Origin: Selenomonas bovis DSM 23594 | Lineage (GTDB): Bacteria > Bacillota > Negativicutes > Selenomonadales > Selenomonadaceae | Length of the DNA: 64,000 bases | Assembly: GCF_000381005.1 (NCBI RefSeq) | Contig: NZ_KB908379.1 | Location: forward strand, 186,001 to 250,000 | Direction of reading: 5' to 3' | Shown: one piece after another, positions 18,201 to 26,702 of the stretch | Layout: every line of letters starts with the position of its first letter | Numbering within the stretch: position 1 is the first letter of the stretch | The notes under the pieces: generated by a model | Database searches by the model: none | What the model was told of the DNA's origin: nothing | What the model saw: the letters and a program-made list of their open reading frames with translations, nothing else | Position numbers and translations under genes: made by a program

Positions 18201-18698
18201 GCGCACGATAGCTTCCGCGCGCTCAGGCTGGTCTGCGATGAGCGCACGCGGCACCTCGCCCGCCACGCAGGCCGAAAGGCAGATGAGTCCCTCGTGGTAC
18301 TGCCTGAGCAACTCGTGATCGATGCGCGGCTTGTAGTAGAAGCCCTCGATGTTCGCAAGCGAGACGAGCTTCACGAGGTTGCGGTAGCCCGTCTGATTCT
18401 CCGCGAGCAGGATGAGGTGATGATACTTGACGCCGTTCACCTCGGCGCGCTCCTTGCGCCCCGTCGGCGCCACATAGACTTCGCAGCCGATGATGGGCTT
18501 CACGCCCTGCGCCACAGCCTCCTTATAAAAATCGATGACACCGTACATCGCGCCGTGATCCGTAATCGCGATGGATGTCATTCCCGCCTCCTTGACGGCG
18601 GCGATGAGCTCAGGGATACGGCTCGCGCCGTCGAGCAGACTGTACTCCGTATGCACGTGCAGATGCACGAATGCTGGTTCCGCAGCTATGGAAATCAC
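15291..18698 (-). CDS. dnaE: DNA polymerase III alpha subunit DnaE
   Basis: About 1135 residues from a GTG at 18698; the frame is open further upstream but without similarity to DnaE, and the family starts close to AFVHLHVHTEYSLLDG. The PHP domain is at the N-terminus (HLHVHTEYS, ITDHGAMYG), the polymerase core has VGPGRGSAAGSIVAYLLG and PDIDVDFD with catalytic aspartates, and a C-terminal OB-fold follows (TAVVVQGHVDITDDGVKLLADNL). The start is not certain: AGGTG lies only six bases before an in-frame ATA. Length near 1135 fits the DnaE1 type of diderm Firmicutes. Confidence 0.94.
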   Translation of the reverse strand: MISIAAEPAFVHLHVHTEYSLLDGASRIPELIAAVKEAGMTSIAITDHGAMYGVIDFYKEAVAQGVKPIIGCEVYVAPTGRKERAEVNGVKYHHLILLAENQTGYRNLVKLVSLANIEGFYYKPRIDHELLRQYHEGLICLSACVAGEVPRALIADQPERAEAIVREYIEIFGKENYFLEIQNHGLPEERKANAGLAALAEKYGLGLVATNDLHYVHREDSEFHDILLCIQMGKTVDDPDRMRFSSDDYYLKTPAEMAALFPEHPEALANTARIAERCNVAFEFGHLQLPYYPIPAPHKDDEAYLRYLCEERLPTRYPDAGEVVRERLDYELDIIHRMGYDSYFLIVWDFINYAREHGIGVGPGRGSAAGSIVAYLLGITNLDPLKYDLLFERFLNPERVSMPDIDVDFDYIQRGEVIEYVKRRYGSDHVAQIVTFGTMAAKGAIRDVGRVLNMPYAQVADIAKLVPNELKMTLDKALETSADFRKAYEEHEDVHRLVDLARKIEGLPRHSSTHAAGVVIARHPLTDYVPVSMSDGTLVTEYDKDHVEELGLLKMDFLGLRTLTVITDAVKNIKKNRGETLDINSIPLVDKETSKMLCEGKTGAVFQMESGGMTALVKDLAPQGFADLIPTVALYRPGPLGSGMVEDFIGGRHGTKEVHYLHPLLEPILKETFGVVLYQEQVMQIVQVLAGFTLGQADLLRRAMGKKKAKILLDQKENFLAGCKKNGIEMGLANTIFDLLTHFADYGFNKSHSAAYALVAWQTAYLKAHYPQEFMAAMLTSVMDTDKVAGYIEQCRRMGIPILPPDINASEAYFTVDGAAIRFGLAAVRNVGENALAGMVAERQAGGLFSSLVDFCSRVSTRTLSKRAIESLIRCGAFDSLGARRSQLLVVLDKALGEAARKQRDLASGQMGLFGEEVLDEAAELELPDIPEASPEEILAWEKETTGFYITGHPLDRYKGVLEQLPGLRMLAGGEVKDRQVVRVGGMFTELKRITTRKGETMCFATLEDFTDSLEITVFPRVFYDHVNLLAVDTAVVVQGHVDITDDGVKLLADNLWPLASYQLTYYIKIPESKESQETRDALRELFQAYHGDRVVYLQMGGRWQKTGANYWLREGDDVRAAFEQLLGSDTVHLR

Positions 18699-18726
18699 CT
18701 CATTTGCAGAAAATCCCGCCGGACGC

Positions 18727-18755
18727 TTGACGCGGCAAAACACCGGCGATATAGT
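18727..18755 (+). promoter_or_regulatory. Promoter of the small HTH gene
   Basis: TTGACG (18727-18732), 17-bp spacer, TATAGT (18750-18755), 33 bp before the ATG. It lies just upstream of dnaE in the divergent intergenic space, so it and the dnaE start region face apart. Confidence 0.7.
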
Positions 18756-18788
18756 GAAAGACAAAAGAAAAACGAAAGGACGACTGCC

Positions 18789-19097
18789 ATGCCGAAGGTC
18801 ACGCGCGAAGACATCCCCAACTGGTTCCAGAAAAAGACGGGGTTCGATGTCGACATCGAAGAACTCAAGAAAGCGGCCGAGCTCGACCGCATCGCCTGCG
18901 CCGACGAGCCGATGAAGCTCATGCGCGACCTCTGGGGCATCACGCCGCGCGACCTTGAGCACCTGCTCGGCGCGCCCGCACGCACCGTCGAGCAATGGTT
19001 CTATGCCAAGCCCTCGCGCCCGGCCTCCTGGGTCGTGCGCCTCATCGTGGAGAAATGCGCCGCGCTGCACGAAGGGCGGCGCAGCCTGCCCCGCTGA
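18789..19097 (+). CDS. Small HTH-like protein, 102 aa
   Basis: Starts MPKVTREDIPNWFQKKTG at the ATG at 18789 behind AAAGGA; a much longer in-frame opening through the dnaE antisense is rejected. The N-terminal half is acidic. The region LWGITPRDLEHLLGAPARTV (about 49-68), followed by EQWFYAKPSRPASWVVRLIV, has the spacing of an XRE-like helix-turn-helix. It has its own promoter and a shared terminator and is the only rightward gene between dnaE and rnjA. No partner gene is nearby, so it is not an obvious toxin-antitoxin member. Function unknown. Confidence 0.75.
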   Translation: MPKVTREDIPNWFQKKTGFDVDIEELKKAAELDRIACADEPMKLMRDLWGITPRDLEHLLGAPARTVEQWFYAKPSRPASWVVRLIVEKCAALHEGRRSLPR

Positions 19098-19124
19098 AGG
19101 TTGGCAGCGTTTTCTCAGGAACCA

Positions 19125-19172
19125 AAAAACGAGGATGCAGTTCGTGAACACACGGCTTGCATCCTCTTTTCT
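19125..19172. terminator. Bidirectional terminator between the HTH gene and rnjA
   Basis: Stem GAGGATGCA (19131-19139) and TGCATCCTC (19158-19166), followed rightward by TTTTCTTT and leftward by GTTTTTTGG. It serves both converging genes. Confidence 0.85.
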
Positions 19173-19181
19173 TTCCTTACA

Positions 19182-20846
19182 TTACATTTCCATGATGATG
19201 GGCAGGATCATCGGGCGGCGGCGCGTCTTGTCGAAGAGATAGCGGCCGAGCGCGTCACGGACATTCGACTTGATCGTCGACCACTCCGTGATCTTTTCCT
19301 CCTCACACTTTTCGAGCGCCTGCTCGACGCGTGCCTTGGCCTCATCCATGAGCGCTTCTGACTCGCGCACGTAGACGAAGCCGCGCGAGACGATATCCGG
19401 TCCCGCGACGACACGGCTCGTCGCGCGGTCCATCGTCACAACGACGATGAGGATGCCGTCCTGCGAGAGCTGGCGGCGGTCGCGCAGCACGATGTTGCCG
19501 ACATCACCGACGCCGAGGCCGTCAACCATGACCATACCCGCCTGTACCTTGCCGACGATAGCGCCCTTGTCCTTCGTGAACTCGAGCACGCTGCCGTTCT
19601 CCGCGATGAAGATATGGTCCTTCGGCATGCCGAGCTCGCGCGCGAGCTTCGCGTGCTGCACGAGATGATGATACTCGCCGTGCACGGGGATGAAGAACTT
19701 CGGCCGCACGAGGTTGTGCATGAGCTTGAGTTCCTCCTGGCTCGCATGACCGGAGACATGGATGCCCTTGTTGCGCCCGTAAATGACGTTGGCACCGAGC
19801 TTCAGCAGGTTGTCGATGGTCTTGGCGACGAGCTTCTCGTTGCCCGGAATCGGCGTTGCCGAGATGATGACCGTATCGCCCGGCACGATGCCGACCTTGC
19901 GGTGATCGGACATCGACATGCGCGTGAGCGCCGACATCGGTTCGCCCTGGCTACCCGTCGTGATGATGACGATCCGGCTCATCGGATAGTTGCCGATCTC
20001 GTCGATGTCGACGATTGTGCCTTCCGGTGCGTTGATGTAGCCGAGCTCAAGCGAAATGTTGACGACATTGACCATGCTGCGGCCAAGCACGGCCACCTTG
20101 CGCTTATAGCGCACCGCCGTGTCGATGACCTGCTGGATACGATGGACGTTCGACGAGAACGTCGCGACGATGATGCGGCTGCGACAGTTGTGAAATGCCT
20201 TGTCGAACGCCGCACCGACCGTGCGCTCCGACGGCGTATGGCCCTCGCGCTCCGAGTTCGTCGAGTCCGCCATCATCACGAGTACGCCCTTATTGCCGAG
20301 CTCGCTGAAGCGGCGGAAATCCGTCATCTTGCCGTCAATCGGCGTATAGTCGAGCTTGAAGTCGCCCGTATGCACGATCATGCCGAGCGGTGTCTTGATG
20401 GAGAGGCCGACCGCATCTGGAATCGAATGGTTCACACGGATGAAACCGACGCTGAAGCAGCCGACATTGATGATGTCGCCCTGCATGACGGGATGGAGCA
20501 TCGAAGAGTCGACGCCGTTCTCTTTGAGACGTCCCTCGAGGATGCCGAGCGTGAGGCGCGTGCCGTAGACCGGAACGCTGATCTGCTTGAGCACATACGG
20601 CAGCGCGCCGATATGATCTTCGTGGCCGTGTGTGAGCACGATGGCCTTGATCTTGTCGCGGTTCTCGAGGAGATACGTGATATCCGGAATCACGAGATCG
20701 ATGCCGAGCATATCCTCCTCAGGGAACATGAGGCCAGAATCAATGAGCAGAATCTCATCCTCATAGCGGATGACCGTCATATTCTTGCCAATCTCTCCCA
20801 AACCGCCGAGCGGAATGATTTGCAGTTTTTGATTTCCCTTCGACAA
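19182..20846 (-). CDS. rnjA: Ribonuclease J
   Basis: 554 residues, typical RNase J length. Metallo-beta-lactamase motif LTHGHEDHIGALPYVL, a beta-CASP domain in the middle (ADSTNSEREGHTPSER, ITTGSQGEPMSAL) and IHVSGHASQEELKLM, with GEYHHLVQHAKLA beyond. It has 5' exonuclease and endonuclease activity in mRNA decay and rRNA processing. The protein begins MSKGNQKLQIIPLGGLGEIG. It is preceded by a leader of some 300 nt with strong secondary structure. Confidence 0.96.
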   Translation of the reverse strand: MSKGNQKLQIIPLGGLGEIGKNMTVIRYEDEILLIDSGLMFPEEDMLGIDLVIPDITYLLENRDKIKAIVLTHGHEDHIGALPYVLKQISVPVYGTRLTLGILEGRLKENGVDSSMLHPVMQGDIINVGCFSVGFIRVNHSIPDAVGLSIKTPLGMIVHTGDFKLDYTPIDGKMTDFRRFSELGNKGVLVMMADSTNSEREGHTPSERTVGAAFDKAFHNCRSRIIVATFSSNVHRIQQVIDTAVRYKRKVAVLGRSMVNVVNISLELGYINAPEGTIVDIDEIGNYPMSRIVIITTGSQGEPMSALTRMSMSDHRKVGIVPGDTVIISATPIPGNEKLVAKTIDNLLKLGANVIYGRNKGIHVSGHASQEELKLMHNLVRPKFFIPVHGEYHHLVQHAKLARELGMPKDHIFIAENGSVLEFTKDKGAIVGKVQAGMVMVDGLGVGDVGNIVLRDRRQLSQDGILIVVVTMDRATSRVVAGPDIVSRGFVYVRESEALMDEAKARVEQALEKCEEEKITEWSTIKSNVRDALGRYLFDKTRRRPMILPIIMEM

Positions 20847-21167
20847 AAATTACACCTCCGAAAACGTGTACATGCCTTGGCATGAAATATATAAACACCT
20901 TGTGAATGAACAATTTTAGAAGAAACCTCGCTGCCGCGCCTCCGCGTTCATGGAAGCGAGGACGCAAGATCTCCGAAAGCCGGGCGGCAGGAACCGCCTG
21001 CGGCGCAATCTGCCGCAGTCCTCCCAACAGAAAAAGGGCACAAAATAACCGCTCACCAGTGCAGCAGCTACACATGCCGTCCCGTATCTGCCGTTCCTGG
21101 AAGAAAATTTTCTGGAATGCCGACGCTTTCAGCACTCCGCTACCGTCCGTTCAATTCATTAGGTTCT
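20847..21167 (-). other. Long structured 5' leader of rnjA, no gene
   Basis: About 320 bp between the promoter at 21168-21196 and the rnjA start. No convincing coding frame with a ribosome site was found on either strand. Several GC-rich hairpins can form, for example CCTCGCT and AGCGAGG around 20928-20963 and the CGGCAG/CTGCCG repeats around 20985-21020. A second weak promoter may lie close to the gene (TTGTTC, then TATATT near 20890). The length suggests post-transcriptional control, possibly autoregulation by RNase J, which is inference. Confidence 0.45.
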
Positions 21168-21196
21168 ATTTTATCATTGTACGAAGGAGAATGCAA
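21168..21196 (-). promoter_or_regulatory. Upstream promoter of rnjA
   Basis: Leftward: TTGCAT (21191-21196), 17-bp spacer, TAAAAT (21168-21173). It lies between the methyltransferase stop and the rnjA leader. Confidence 0.6.
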
Positions 21197-21227
21197 TAGA
21201 TTTCATACGGGCGCGACGGTCGTCGCG

Positions 21228-22040
21228 TCAGGACTTCCCTACGCGCAGAACGCCGTAATGCACGGGGCTGTACTTGCCGCCCACGACCTCCGGGAAGCCG
21301 AGCCGCGCGAACTCGCCGCTCTTGCTCGTCTCTTTCATCACGACGCGATGGCGCGCGACACGGCGTGCCTCGGCGATGAGCTCGGGCGTCGCCGCACGGT
21401 GATCCGCTGCATAACGCAGCGGGTTGAGGTTCTCGCTCGCGAGCAGCGGATGGCGGAACATCGGATCGAAATAGACGACGTCAAAGCTCTTCGCGGGCTG
21501 CGCGCGCAGGAACGTGAACGCGTCGGCGCAGTGCGTCTCGATGCGCCGCATGGCTGCCGTCATCACCGCGTTCTCCCCCGCAAAATGCGCGAGTCCCTCA
21601 TGCACGACCGCCTCGATGAGCGGGCTCGACTCGATGCCGACGACCCGCCCCTTCTCTCCTGTGACGAAGCTCGCCACGATGGCATCCGCGCCGAAGCCCA
21701 GCGTGCCGTCGAGCACCGACATGCCGGAGCGCAGCCCCATGGCCGCCGCCATGTTGTCCCTCTGCCCCTTGCGCAGGTTCTTCACGCGCAGATGGCTCAT
21801 GTTCGGATGAAAGAAGAGCTCCCCCTCCGGCGTTTCGAGCCGCAGGCCGCCCTGACGCGCGACGAGCAGACATGAGACGCCGTAGCGCGCGCGCAGCGCG
21901 TCAGCTGAGAGCGTACCGCGCAGCACATAGGGAAGCGAGAGCTGTGCCGCCGTCTGCCGCGCAAGCGCCTCACTCGCCGCGTGCGGCTTGCGGCTCGTCG
22001 TCACGACGGCGCGGCAGCTGCCATGTTGTTCCTGTTCCAT
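21228..22040 (-). CDS. RsmJ-like class I SAM-dependent methyltransferase
   Basis: 270 residues. SAM-binding motif I VLDGTLGFGADAIVAS, acidic motif II VVGIESSPLI, and a catalytic-type motif YFDPMFRHP, which resembles the DPMF/DPMY motif of RsmJ (16S rRNA m2G1516 methyltransferase). The N-terminal 80 residues resemble the extra domain of RsmJ-like proteins in Firmicutes. It follows mutL by 37 bp in the mutS-mutL direction, a common Negativicute neighbourhood. Substrate by analogy only. Confidence 0.8.
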   Translation of the reverse strand: MEQEQHGSCRAVVTTSRKPHAASEALARQTAAQLSLPYVLRGTLSADALRARYGVSCLLVARQGGLRLETPEGELFFHPNMSHLRVKNLRKGQRDNMAAAMGLRSGMSVLDGTLGFGADAIVASFVTGEKGRVVGIESSPLIEAVVHEGLAHFAGENAVMTAAMRRIETHCADAFTFLRAQPAKSFDVVYFDPMFRHPLLASENLNPLRYAADHRAATPELIAEARRVARHRVVMKETSKSGEFARLGFPEVVGGKYSPVHYGVLRVGKS

Positions 22041-22077
22041 TGGTTCCTCCTAGTCTCGCCCGCAGGCCGTGCGCGCA

Positions 22078-24015
22078 TCAACGCTTCTTGAGGTCGAACC
22101 CCGTGCGCTTGAACATCTTCGCGAGCTCCTCGCTGCTGAATTTCAGGATCGTCGGCCTGCCGTGCGGACAGGTGAAGGGATACGCCGTCTCCGAGAGTGC
22201 GTCGAGGATCATCTGCATCTGCCGCAGGTTGAGCTCATCCCCCGCCTTGATGGCCGCGCGGCAGGCCGTCGTCGCGAGCGCGGCCTTGCGCAGCTCCGCC
22301 GCGCTCACACTGTGCATGTCGTGGAGCGAGACGAGGATCTCGCGCACGATGTCCTCCGCCTCTCCCGCCGGTACGTCAGCGGGAATCTCCATGAGGCGGA
22401 ATTCCCGTTCGCCGCTCGGCTCCATGCGGAAACCGAGCTGAGCGAAGAGCTCCCGGTGCGCCTCGATGAGCGCGCTTTCCCGCGCGTCGAACGAAAGGAT
22501 CTGGTGCACGAGCAGCTGCTGCGACGGAATGCCGTCCGCAAGCGCTGAGAACTTGTCAAAGAGAATGCGTTCATGTGCCGCATGCTGATCGACGATGTAA
22601 AGTCCCTTCGCGTCCCGCGCGATGATATAGGTGAGATCCACCTGGCCGATGGGCTCGATGCCGCCTTCGCCAGCGAACGCACAGAAAGCATCTGCCGTCT
22701 CCCGCGAAACCTGCGCGCTCTGCGCAGGTTCCGCGACCTGCTGCGTCACTGTCTCCGCCACGGGATAGCGCACGGCCTGCTTCTCCCGCAGCTGCGCCTG
22801 CGCGGCGGCAAAGCCCGGCGCGTCCATTTCGCGGCGCGGCATGGCCGCGGGCCGCGGCGTCGCAAAGGACGCGGGCGCATGTCCCGAGGGCTCCCATGCC
22901 TTTCCTGCTCCGCCTGCCTGCCCCGGCGCCGCGGTCGCCGGCACGAAGCGCAGCGGCTCGCTCGTGACGTGCGTCTCCGGATGCTCCACAGCCGCCGCAA
23001 CCCTCGCGAGGCCGAGATCCTGCGCAGGGCGCACGGCATCAAGCACAGCCTTGTAGACAGCCTTGAAGAGCAGCCCCTCATCCTCGAACTTCATCTCGAT
23101 CTTCTGCGGATGGACGTTGACATCCACCGTGCGCGGCGGCACCGTGAGCACCAGCACCGCCAGCGGGAAGCCGTTCTTCGGCACGAGCGACTTATAGGCG
23201 TTGTCGATGGCCTTCGAGAGCGCGCGACTCTCGACGATGCGCCCGTTGACGATGAGTGTCTGCCAGGCGCGGCTGCTTTTGAGCATCGAAGGCTTCGTGA
23301 TGAAGCCTTCGATGCGGATGCCCTCCGCCTCATTTGCAAAGGAAAGCGCGAGCGACGCATCCGCGACATGCGCGCCGTAGATGGCCTTGACCGTATCGTA
23401 GAGACTGCCGTTCCCCGGCGTCAGCAGCGCCATCTTGTTGTTGTTGAGGAAACGGAACGCAATCTCCGGATGCGAGAGCGCGAGCTTTACGATGAAATCG
23501 TTGATGCGCGCCCCCTCCGTATGATTCGTCTTGAGGAATTTCTTGCGCGCCGGCGTATTGAAGAAGAGATCCTCTACCTGTATCGTCGTACCGAGGCTCG
23601 TCCCCGTCTCGCGGATATCCGGCGTCTTGCCGCCGCTGATCTCGACCTGCGTGCCGAGATCTGCGCCCGCCTCGCGCGTCTTCATGCGGAAGCGCGAGAC
23701 GGCGGCGATCGTCGGCAGTGCCTCGCCGCGGAAGCCCAGCGTCCCCACGGTCGAGAGGTCCCCCGCCTCGCGGATCTTGCTCGTCGCGTGGCGCAGGATG
23801 GCGAGCTCGGCGTCCTCGCGGCTCATGCCCTTGCCGTTGTCCGTCACGCGCATAAAGCTCGTTCCGCCCGCGAGGATCTCCACTTCGATCTTCGTCGCGC
23901 CCGCGTCGATGGAGTTCTCGACGAGCTCCTTGACAACGGAGGCCGGGCGCTCGACGACCTCTCCCGCCGCGATTTTGTTGATGGTCTTGTCATCGAGCAC
24001 ATGGATGATGCTCAT
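22078..24015 (-). CDS. mutL: DNA mismatch repair protein MutL
   Basis: 645 residues. The GHKL ATPase motifs are at the N-terminus: ENSIDAGATKIEVEI, DNGKGMSREDAELA and TLGFRGEALPT. After a Pro/Ala-rich linker (about 340-430) the C-terminal endonuclease domain has DQHAAHERILFDKF, ACRAAIKAGDEL and the metal-site motif CPHGRP, so this is the nicking type of MutL used where MutH is absent. The start overlaps the mutS stop by 4 bp. Confidence 0.96.
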   Translation of the reverse strand: MSIIHVLDDKTINKIAAGEVVERPASVVKELVENSIDAGATKIEVEILAGGTSFMRVTDNGKGMSREDAELAILRHATSKIREAGDLSTVGTLGFRGEALPTIAAVSRFRMKTREAGADLGTQVEISGGKTPDIRETGTSLGTTIQVEDLFFNTPARKKFLKTNHTEGARINDFIVKLALSHPEIAFRFLNNNKMALLTPGNGSLYDTVKAIYGAHVADASLALSFANEAEGIRIEGFITKPSMLKSSRAWQTLIVNGRIVESRALSKAIDNAYKSLVPKNGFPLAVLVLTVPPRTVDVNVHPQKIEMKFEDEGLLFKAVYKAVLDAVRPAQDLGLARVAAAVEHPETHVTSEPLRFVPATAAPGQAGGAGKAWEPSGHAPASFATPRPAAMPRREMDAPGFAAAQAQLREKQAVRYPVAETVTQQVAEPAQSAQVSRETADAFCAFAGEGGIEPIGQVDLTYIIARDAKGLYIVDQHAAHERILFDKFSALADGIPSQQLLVHQILSFDARESALIEAHRELFAQLGFRMEPSGEREFRLMEIPADVPAGEAEDIVREILVSLHDMHSVSAAELRKAALATTACRAAIKAGDELNLRQMQMILDALSETAYPFTCPHGRPTILKFSSEELAKMFKRTGFDLKKR

Positions 24016-26615
24016 GCGCGTCCCTCCTCTCCTTTCGCCTGCTCCTGCAGACGATAGAGCTCATTGAGCGCCTCGAGCGGCGTCATGGTCATGATATCGA
24101 GCGAGCAAAGCGCCTCGCGCAGCGTACTGCCGAAAAGTGAGCCCATGCCCAGCGCCGCATCGATCTGCGTGGGCGGCGCAGCAGTCTCCTCCCGTCCGTC
24201 TGTCTCGGCGGCCTGCACTTTCTCCTGCTTGGCCTCGAGCGCGGCGAGCAGCGCCTCCGCCCGCTTCGTGACTGTCTTCGGCAGGCCCGCAAGCCGCGCG
24301 ACATGGATGCCGTACGACTTGTCCGCGGCCCCCGGCACGATGCGCCGCAGGAACGCGACCTGCGCGCCGCGTTCCTTGACGGCGACACAGAAATTCTTGA
24401 TCTTATCATCCGCCATCTCCGTGAGCTCGTGGTAATGCGTCGCGAAGAGCGTCTGCGCGTGAATCTTCTTCTCGATGTACTCGACGACGGCGCGCGCGAT
24501 GCTCATGCCGTCGAACGTGCTCGTGCCGCGGCCGATCTCGTCGAGAATCACGAGGCTGTCGCGCGTCGCGTACTTGAGGATCTGCGCGACCTCGTTCATC
24601 TCCACCATGAAGGTGCTCTGCCCGCTCACGAGATCGTCGCTCGCACCGATGCGCGTGAAGATGCGGTCGACCGGCGAGAGCACGGCCTCGCGCGCCGGCA
24701 GGAAGCTGCCGACCTGCGCCATGAGCGCGAGCAGCGCGACCTGGCGCATATACGTCGACTTGCCCGCCATGTTCGGCCCCGTGATGAGCATGATCTCGCA
24801 GTCCCTGTGGTTGAGCTCCGTATCGTTCGGCACGAAGAGGTCGCGCGTGAGGATGCGCTCGACGAGCGGATGGCGGCCGTCCTTGATGGAGATGCCTCCC
24901 TCAGGGCGCAGCTGCGGCCGGACGTAGTTGTAGCTCACAGCCGCCTCCGCGAAGCTCCGGAGCACATCGAGCACCGCGATGGCATGCGCCGTCTGCTGGA
25001 TGCCCGGCAGCTCCTGCTTGATGCGCTCGCGCACCTCCGTGAACAGGCGGTATTCGATCTGGACGATCTTCTCCTGCGCGCCGAGGATCTTCGTCTCGAA
25101 CGCCTTGAGCTCCTCCGTGATATAGCGCTCGGCATTCGCAAGCGTCTGCTTGCGGATATAACGGTCGGGCACGAGATCCGCGCCGCTGTTGCGCACCTCG
25201 ATATAGTAGCCGAATACCTTGTTGTAGCCGATTTTGAGCGACTTGATACCCGTTTCCTGTTTCTCTCGCTCCTCGATTTCCTGCAGCATGGACTTGCTGT
25301 CATGCGCGATGCGGCGGTACTCGTCGAGCTCCGCATCGTAGCCGTCCTTGATGATGCCGCCCTCGCGCAGCGAGATGCCCGGCTCATCGACGATGGCGCG
25401 CGCGAGAAGCTCCGTCACCTCATCGAATGTCATGACGCGCTCCGTCGTCTCCCGGAGGAGCTGCGCTCGCACGTCCGCGAGCGTCTCCCGGATGCCCGGC
25501 AGGCACGCGAGCGAGAGCCTGAGCGCCACGAGATCGCGCGCGTTCGCCGTACCGACCTCGATGCGCGTGAGCAGCCGCTCGAAGTCGCGGATGTCCTTGA
25601 GTCCGTCTGCGAGTGCCCCGCGCAGGCCGAAATCCTCTACCATCTCCTGCACGGCATCGAGACGCCGGTCGATGGCGACAATGCTCAGAAGCGGAGCCTC
25701 CAACCACTGCTTGAGCAGACGGCTCCCCATCGCCGTCTCCGTGAAATCGAGCACATCGAGCAGCGTGTCCTTCTTGCCGCCGTCGCGCAGGTTGCGCGTG
25801 ACCTCGAGGTTGCGTAGCGTATACGTATCGAGCACGAGATTCTCGCTCGCGTCGAGATATGTGAGATGCGAGATATGTGAGAGATCCGTCATCACGGTAT
25901 CATGCAGGTAGTCGAGCAGCGTCGCGACCGCCTCCTGCGCGGCCCTGTCCTCCGGGCGCTCGTCTGCCGTGAAATGCTCGACGAGACGATCCTCGACCTG
26001 CGCCGAAATGCCCGCGAGCTGCGTATACGTACACTGCGGGAGGCGCAGTCCCACGAACGCGTCGAGCTGCTTGCGGAACGAAAGCTCCCCTGCCAGTAAG
26101 AGTTCCGACACCTGCCGCCGATAGAGCTCGTCGAAGAGCGTCTGCAGGCGGCTGCCGCCCGTATAGATGCCGTAAAAGCACTCGCCCGTCGAGATGTCTG
26201 CGCCTGCGAGGAGGATGCGCTCTCCTTGTTCATAGAGGAGCGCGATGTAGTTATTCGCCGCATCCGTGAGCACGGACTCAGAGAGCACCGTGCCCGGCGT
26301 GACGATCTTGATGACCTCGCGCTTCGTGAGCCCCTTGGCCTTCGGATCGCCGATCTGCTCGGCGATGGCGACCTTGTAGCCCTTGTGGATGAGCTTGTTG
26401 ATATAGCTCTCCGCCGCATGGTAAGGGACGCCGCACATCGGCGCCTTGTCCTTGTTCCCGCTGCGGCTCGTGAGCGTGAGTCCCAGTTCCCGTGCCGCGA
26501 GCTCCGCATCCTCGAAAAACATCTCATAGAAATCCCCCAAGCGGAAGAAGAGAATCTCATCGGGATGCTGTTGCTTTGTCGCCTGGTATTGCTGCATCAT
26601 CGGCGTAAGTTCCAC
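24012..26615 (-). CDS. mutS: DNA mismatch repair protein MutS
   Basis: 867 residues. The mismatch-reading loop near the N-terminus contains FFRLGDFYEMFFEDA (F-x-E motif as FYEMF). The ABC-type ATPase has Walker A ITGPNMAGKSTYMRQ and Walker B LVILDEIGRGTSTFDG. A Gln/Thr-rich insert precedes the C-terminal dimerisation helix. Recognises mispairs and recruits MutL, encoded immediately downstream. Confidence 0.97.
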   Translation of the reverse strand: MELTPMMQQYQATKQQHPDEILFFRLGDFYEMFFEDAELAARELGLTLTSRSGNKDKAPMCGVPYHAAESYINKLIHKGYKVAIAEQIGDPKAKGLTKREVIKIVTPGTVLSESVLTDAANNYIALLYEQGERILLAGADISTGECFYGIYTGGSRLQTLFDELYRRQVSELLLAGELSFRKQLDAFVGLRLPQCTYTQLAGISAQVEDRLVEHFTADERPEDRAAQEAVATLLDYLHDTVMTDLSHISHLTYLDASENLVLDTYTLRNLEVTRNLRDGGKKDTLLDVLDFTETAMGSRLLKQWLEAPLLSIVAIDRRLDAVQEMVEDFGLRGALADGLKDIRDFERLLTRIEVGTANARDLVALRLSLACLPGIRETLADVRAQLLRETTERVMTFDEVTELLARAIVDEPGISLREGGIIKDGYDAELDEYRRIAHDSKSMLQEIEEREKQETGIKSLKIGYNKVFGYYIEVRNSGADLVPDRYIRKQTLANAERYITEELKAFETKILGAQEKIVQIEYRLFTEVRERIKQELPGIQQTAHAIAVLDVLRSFAEAAVSYNYVRPQLRPEGGISIKDGRHPLVERILTRDLFVPNDTELNHRDCEIMLITGPNMAGKSTYMRQVALLALMAQVGSFLPAREAVLSPVDRIFTRIGASDDLVSGQSTFMVEMNEVAQILKYATRDSLVILDEIGRGTSTFDGMSIARAVVEYIEKKIHAQTLFATHYHELTEMADDKIKNFCVAVKERGAQVAFLRRIVPGAADKSYGIHVARLAGLPKTVTKRAEALLAALEAKQEKVQAAETDGREETAAPPTQIDAALGMGSLFGSTLREALCSLDIMTMTPLEALNELYRLQEQAKGEEGRA

Positions 26616-26659
26616 GTTTCGGCCTCCTCTGCCATTCTGCCGCCCGCACGGGCAGCAAC

Positions 26660-26688
26660 GGCAGGGCCTCCAGATCTGAGGCCCTGCC
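26660..26688. other. Intergenic hairpin between miaB and mutS
   Basis: Perfect 11-bp stem GGCAGGGCCTC (26660-26670) and GAGGCCCTGCC (26678-26688), 7-nt loop. No T-run follows on either side, so it is more likely an RNA-processing or pausing hairpin than a terminator. Confidence 0.5.
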
Positions 26689-26702
26689 GCATATCCGCGG
26701 GC

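Noticed and set aside
17061-19097. 678-codon rightward frame antisense to dnaE
   Set aside because: Only the last 102 codons (18789-19097) have a start, ribosome site, promoter and non-shadow composition.
15291-19151. dnaE extended to 19151
   Set aside because: The upstream 150 codons do not resemble DnaE and lie across the small rightward HTH gene; DnaE proteins start at the PHP domain.
26660-26688. Terminator between miaB and mutS
   Set aside because: The stem is perfect but no T-run follows in the direction of transcription, and mutS needs the upstream transcript unless it has its own promoter.
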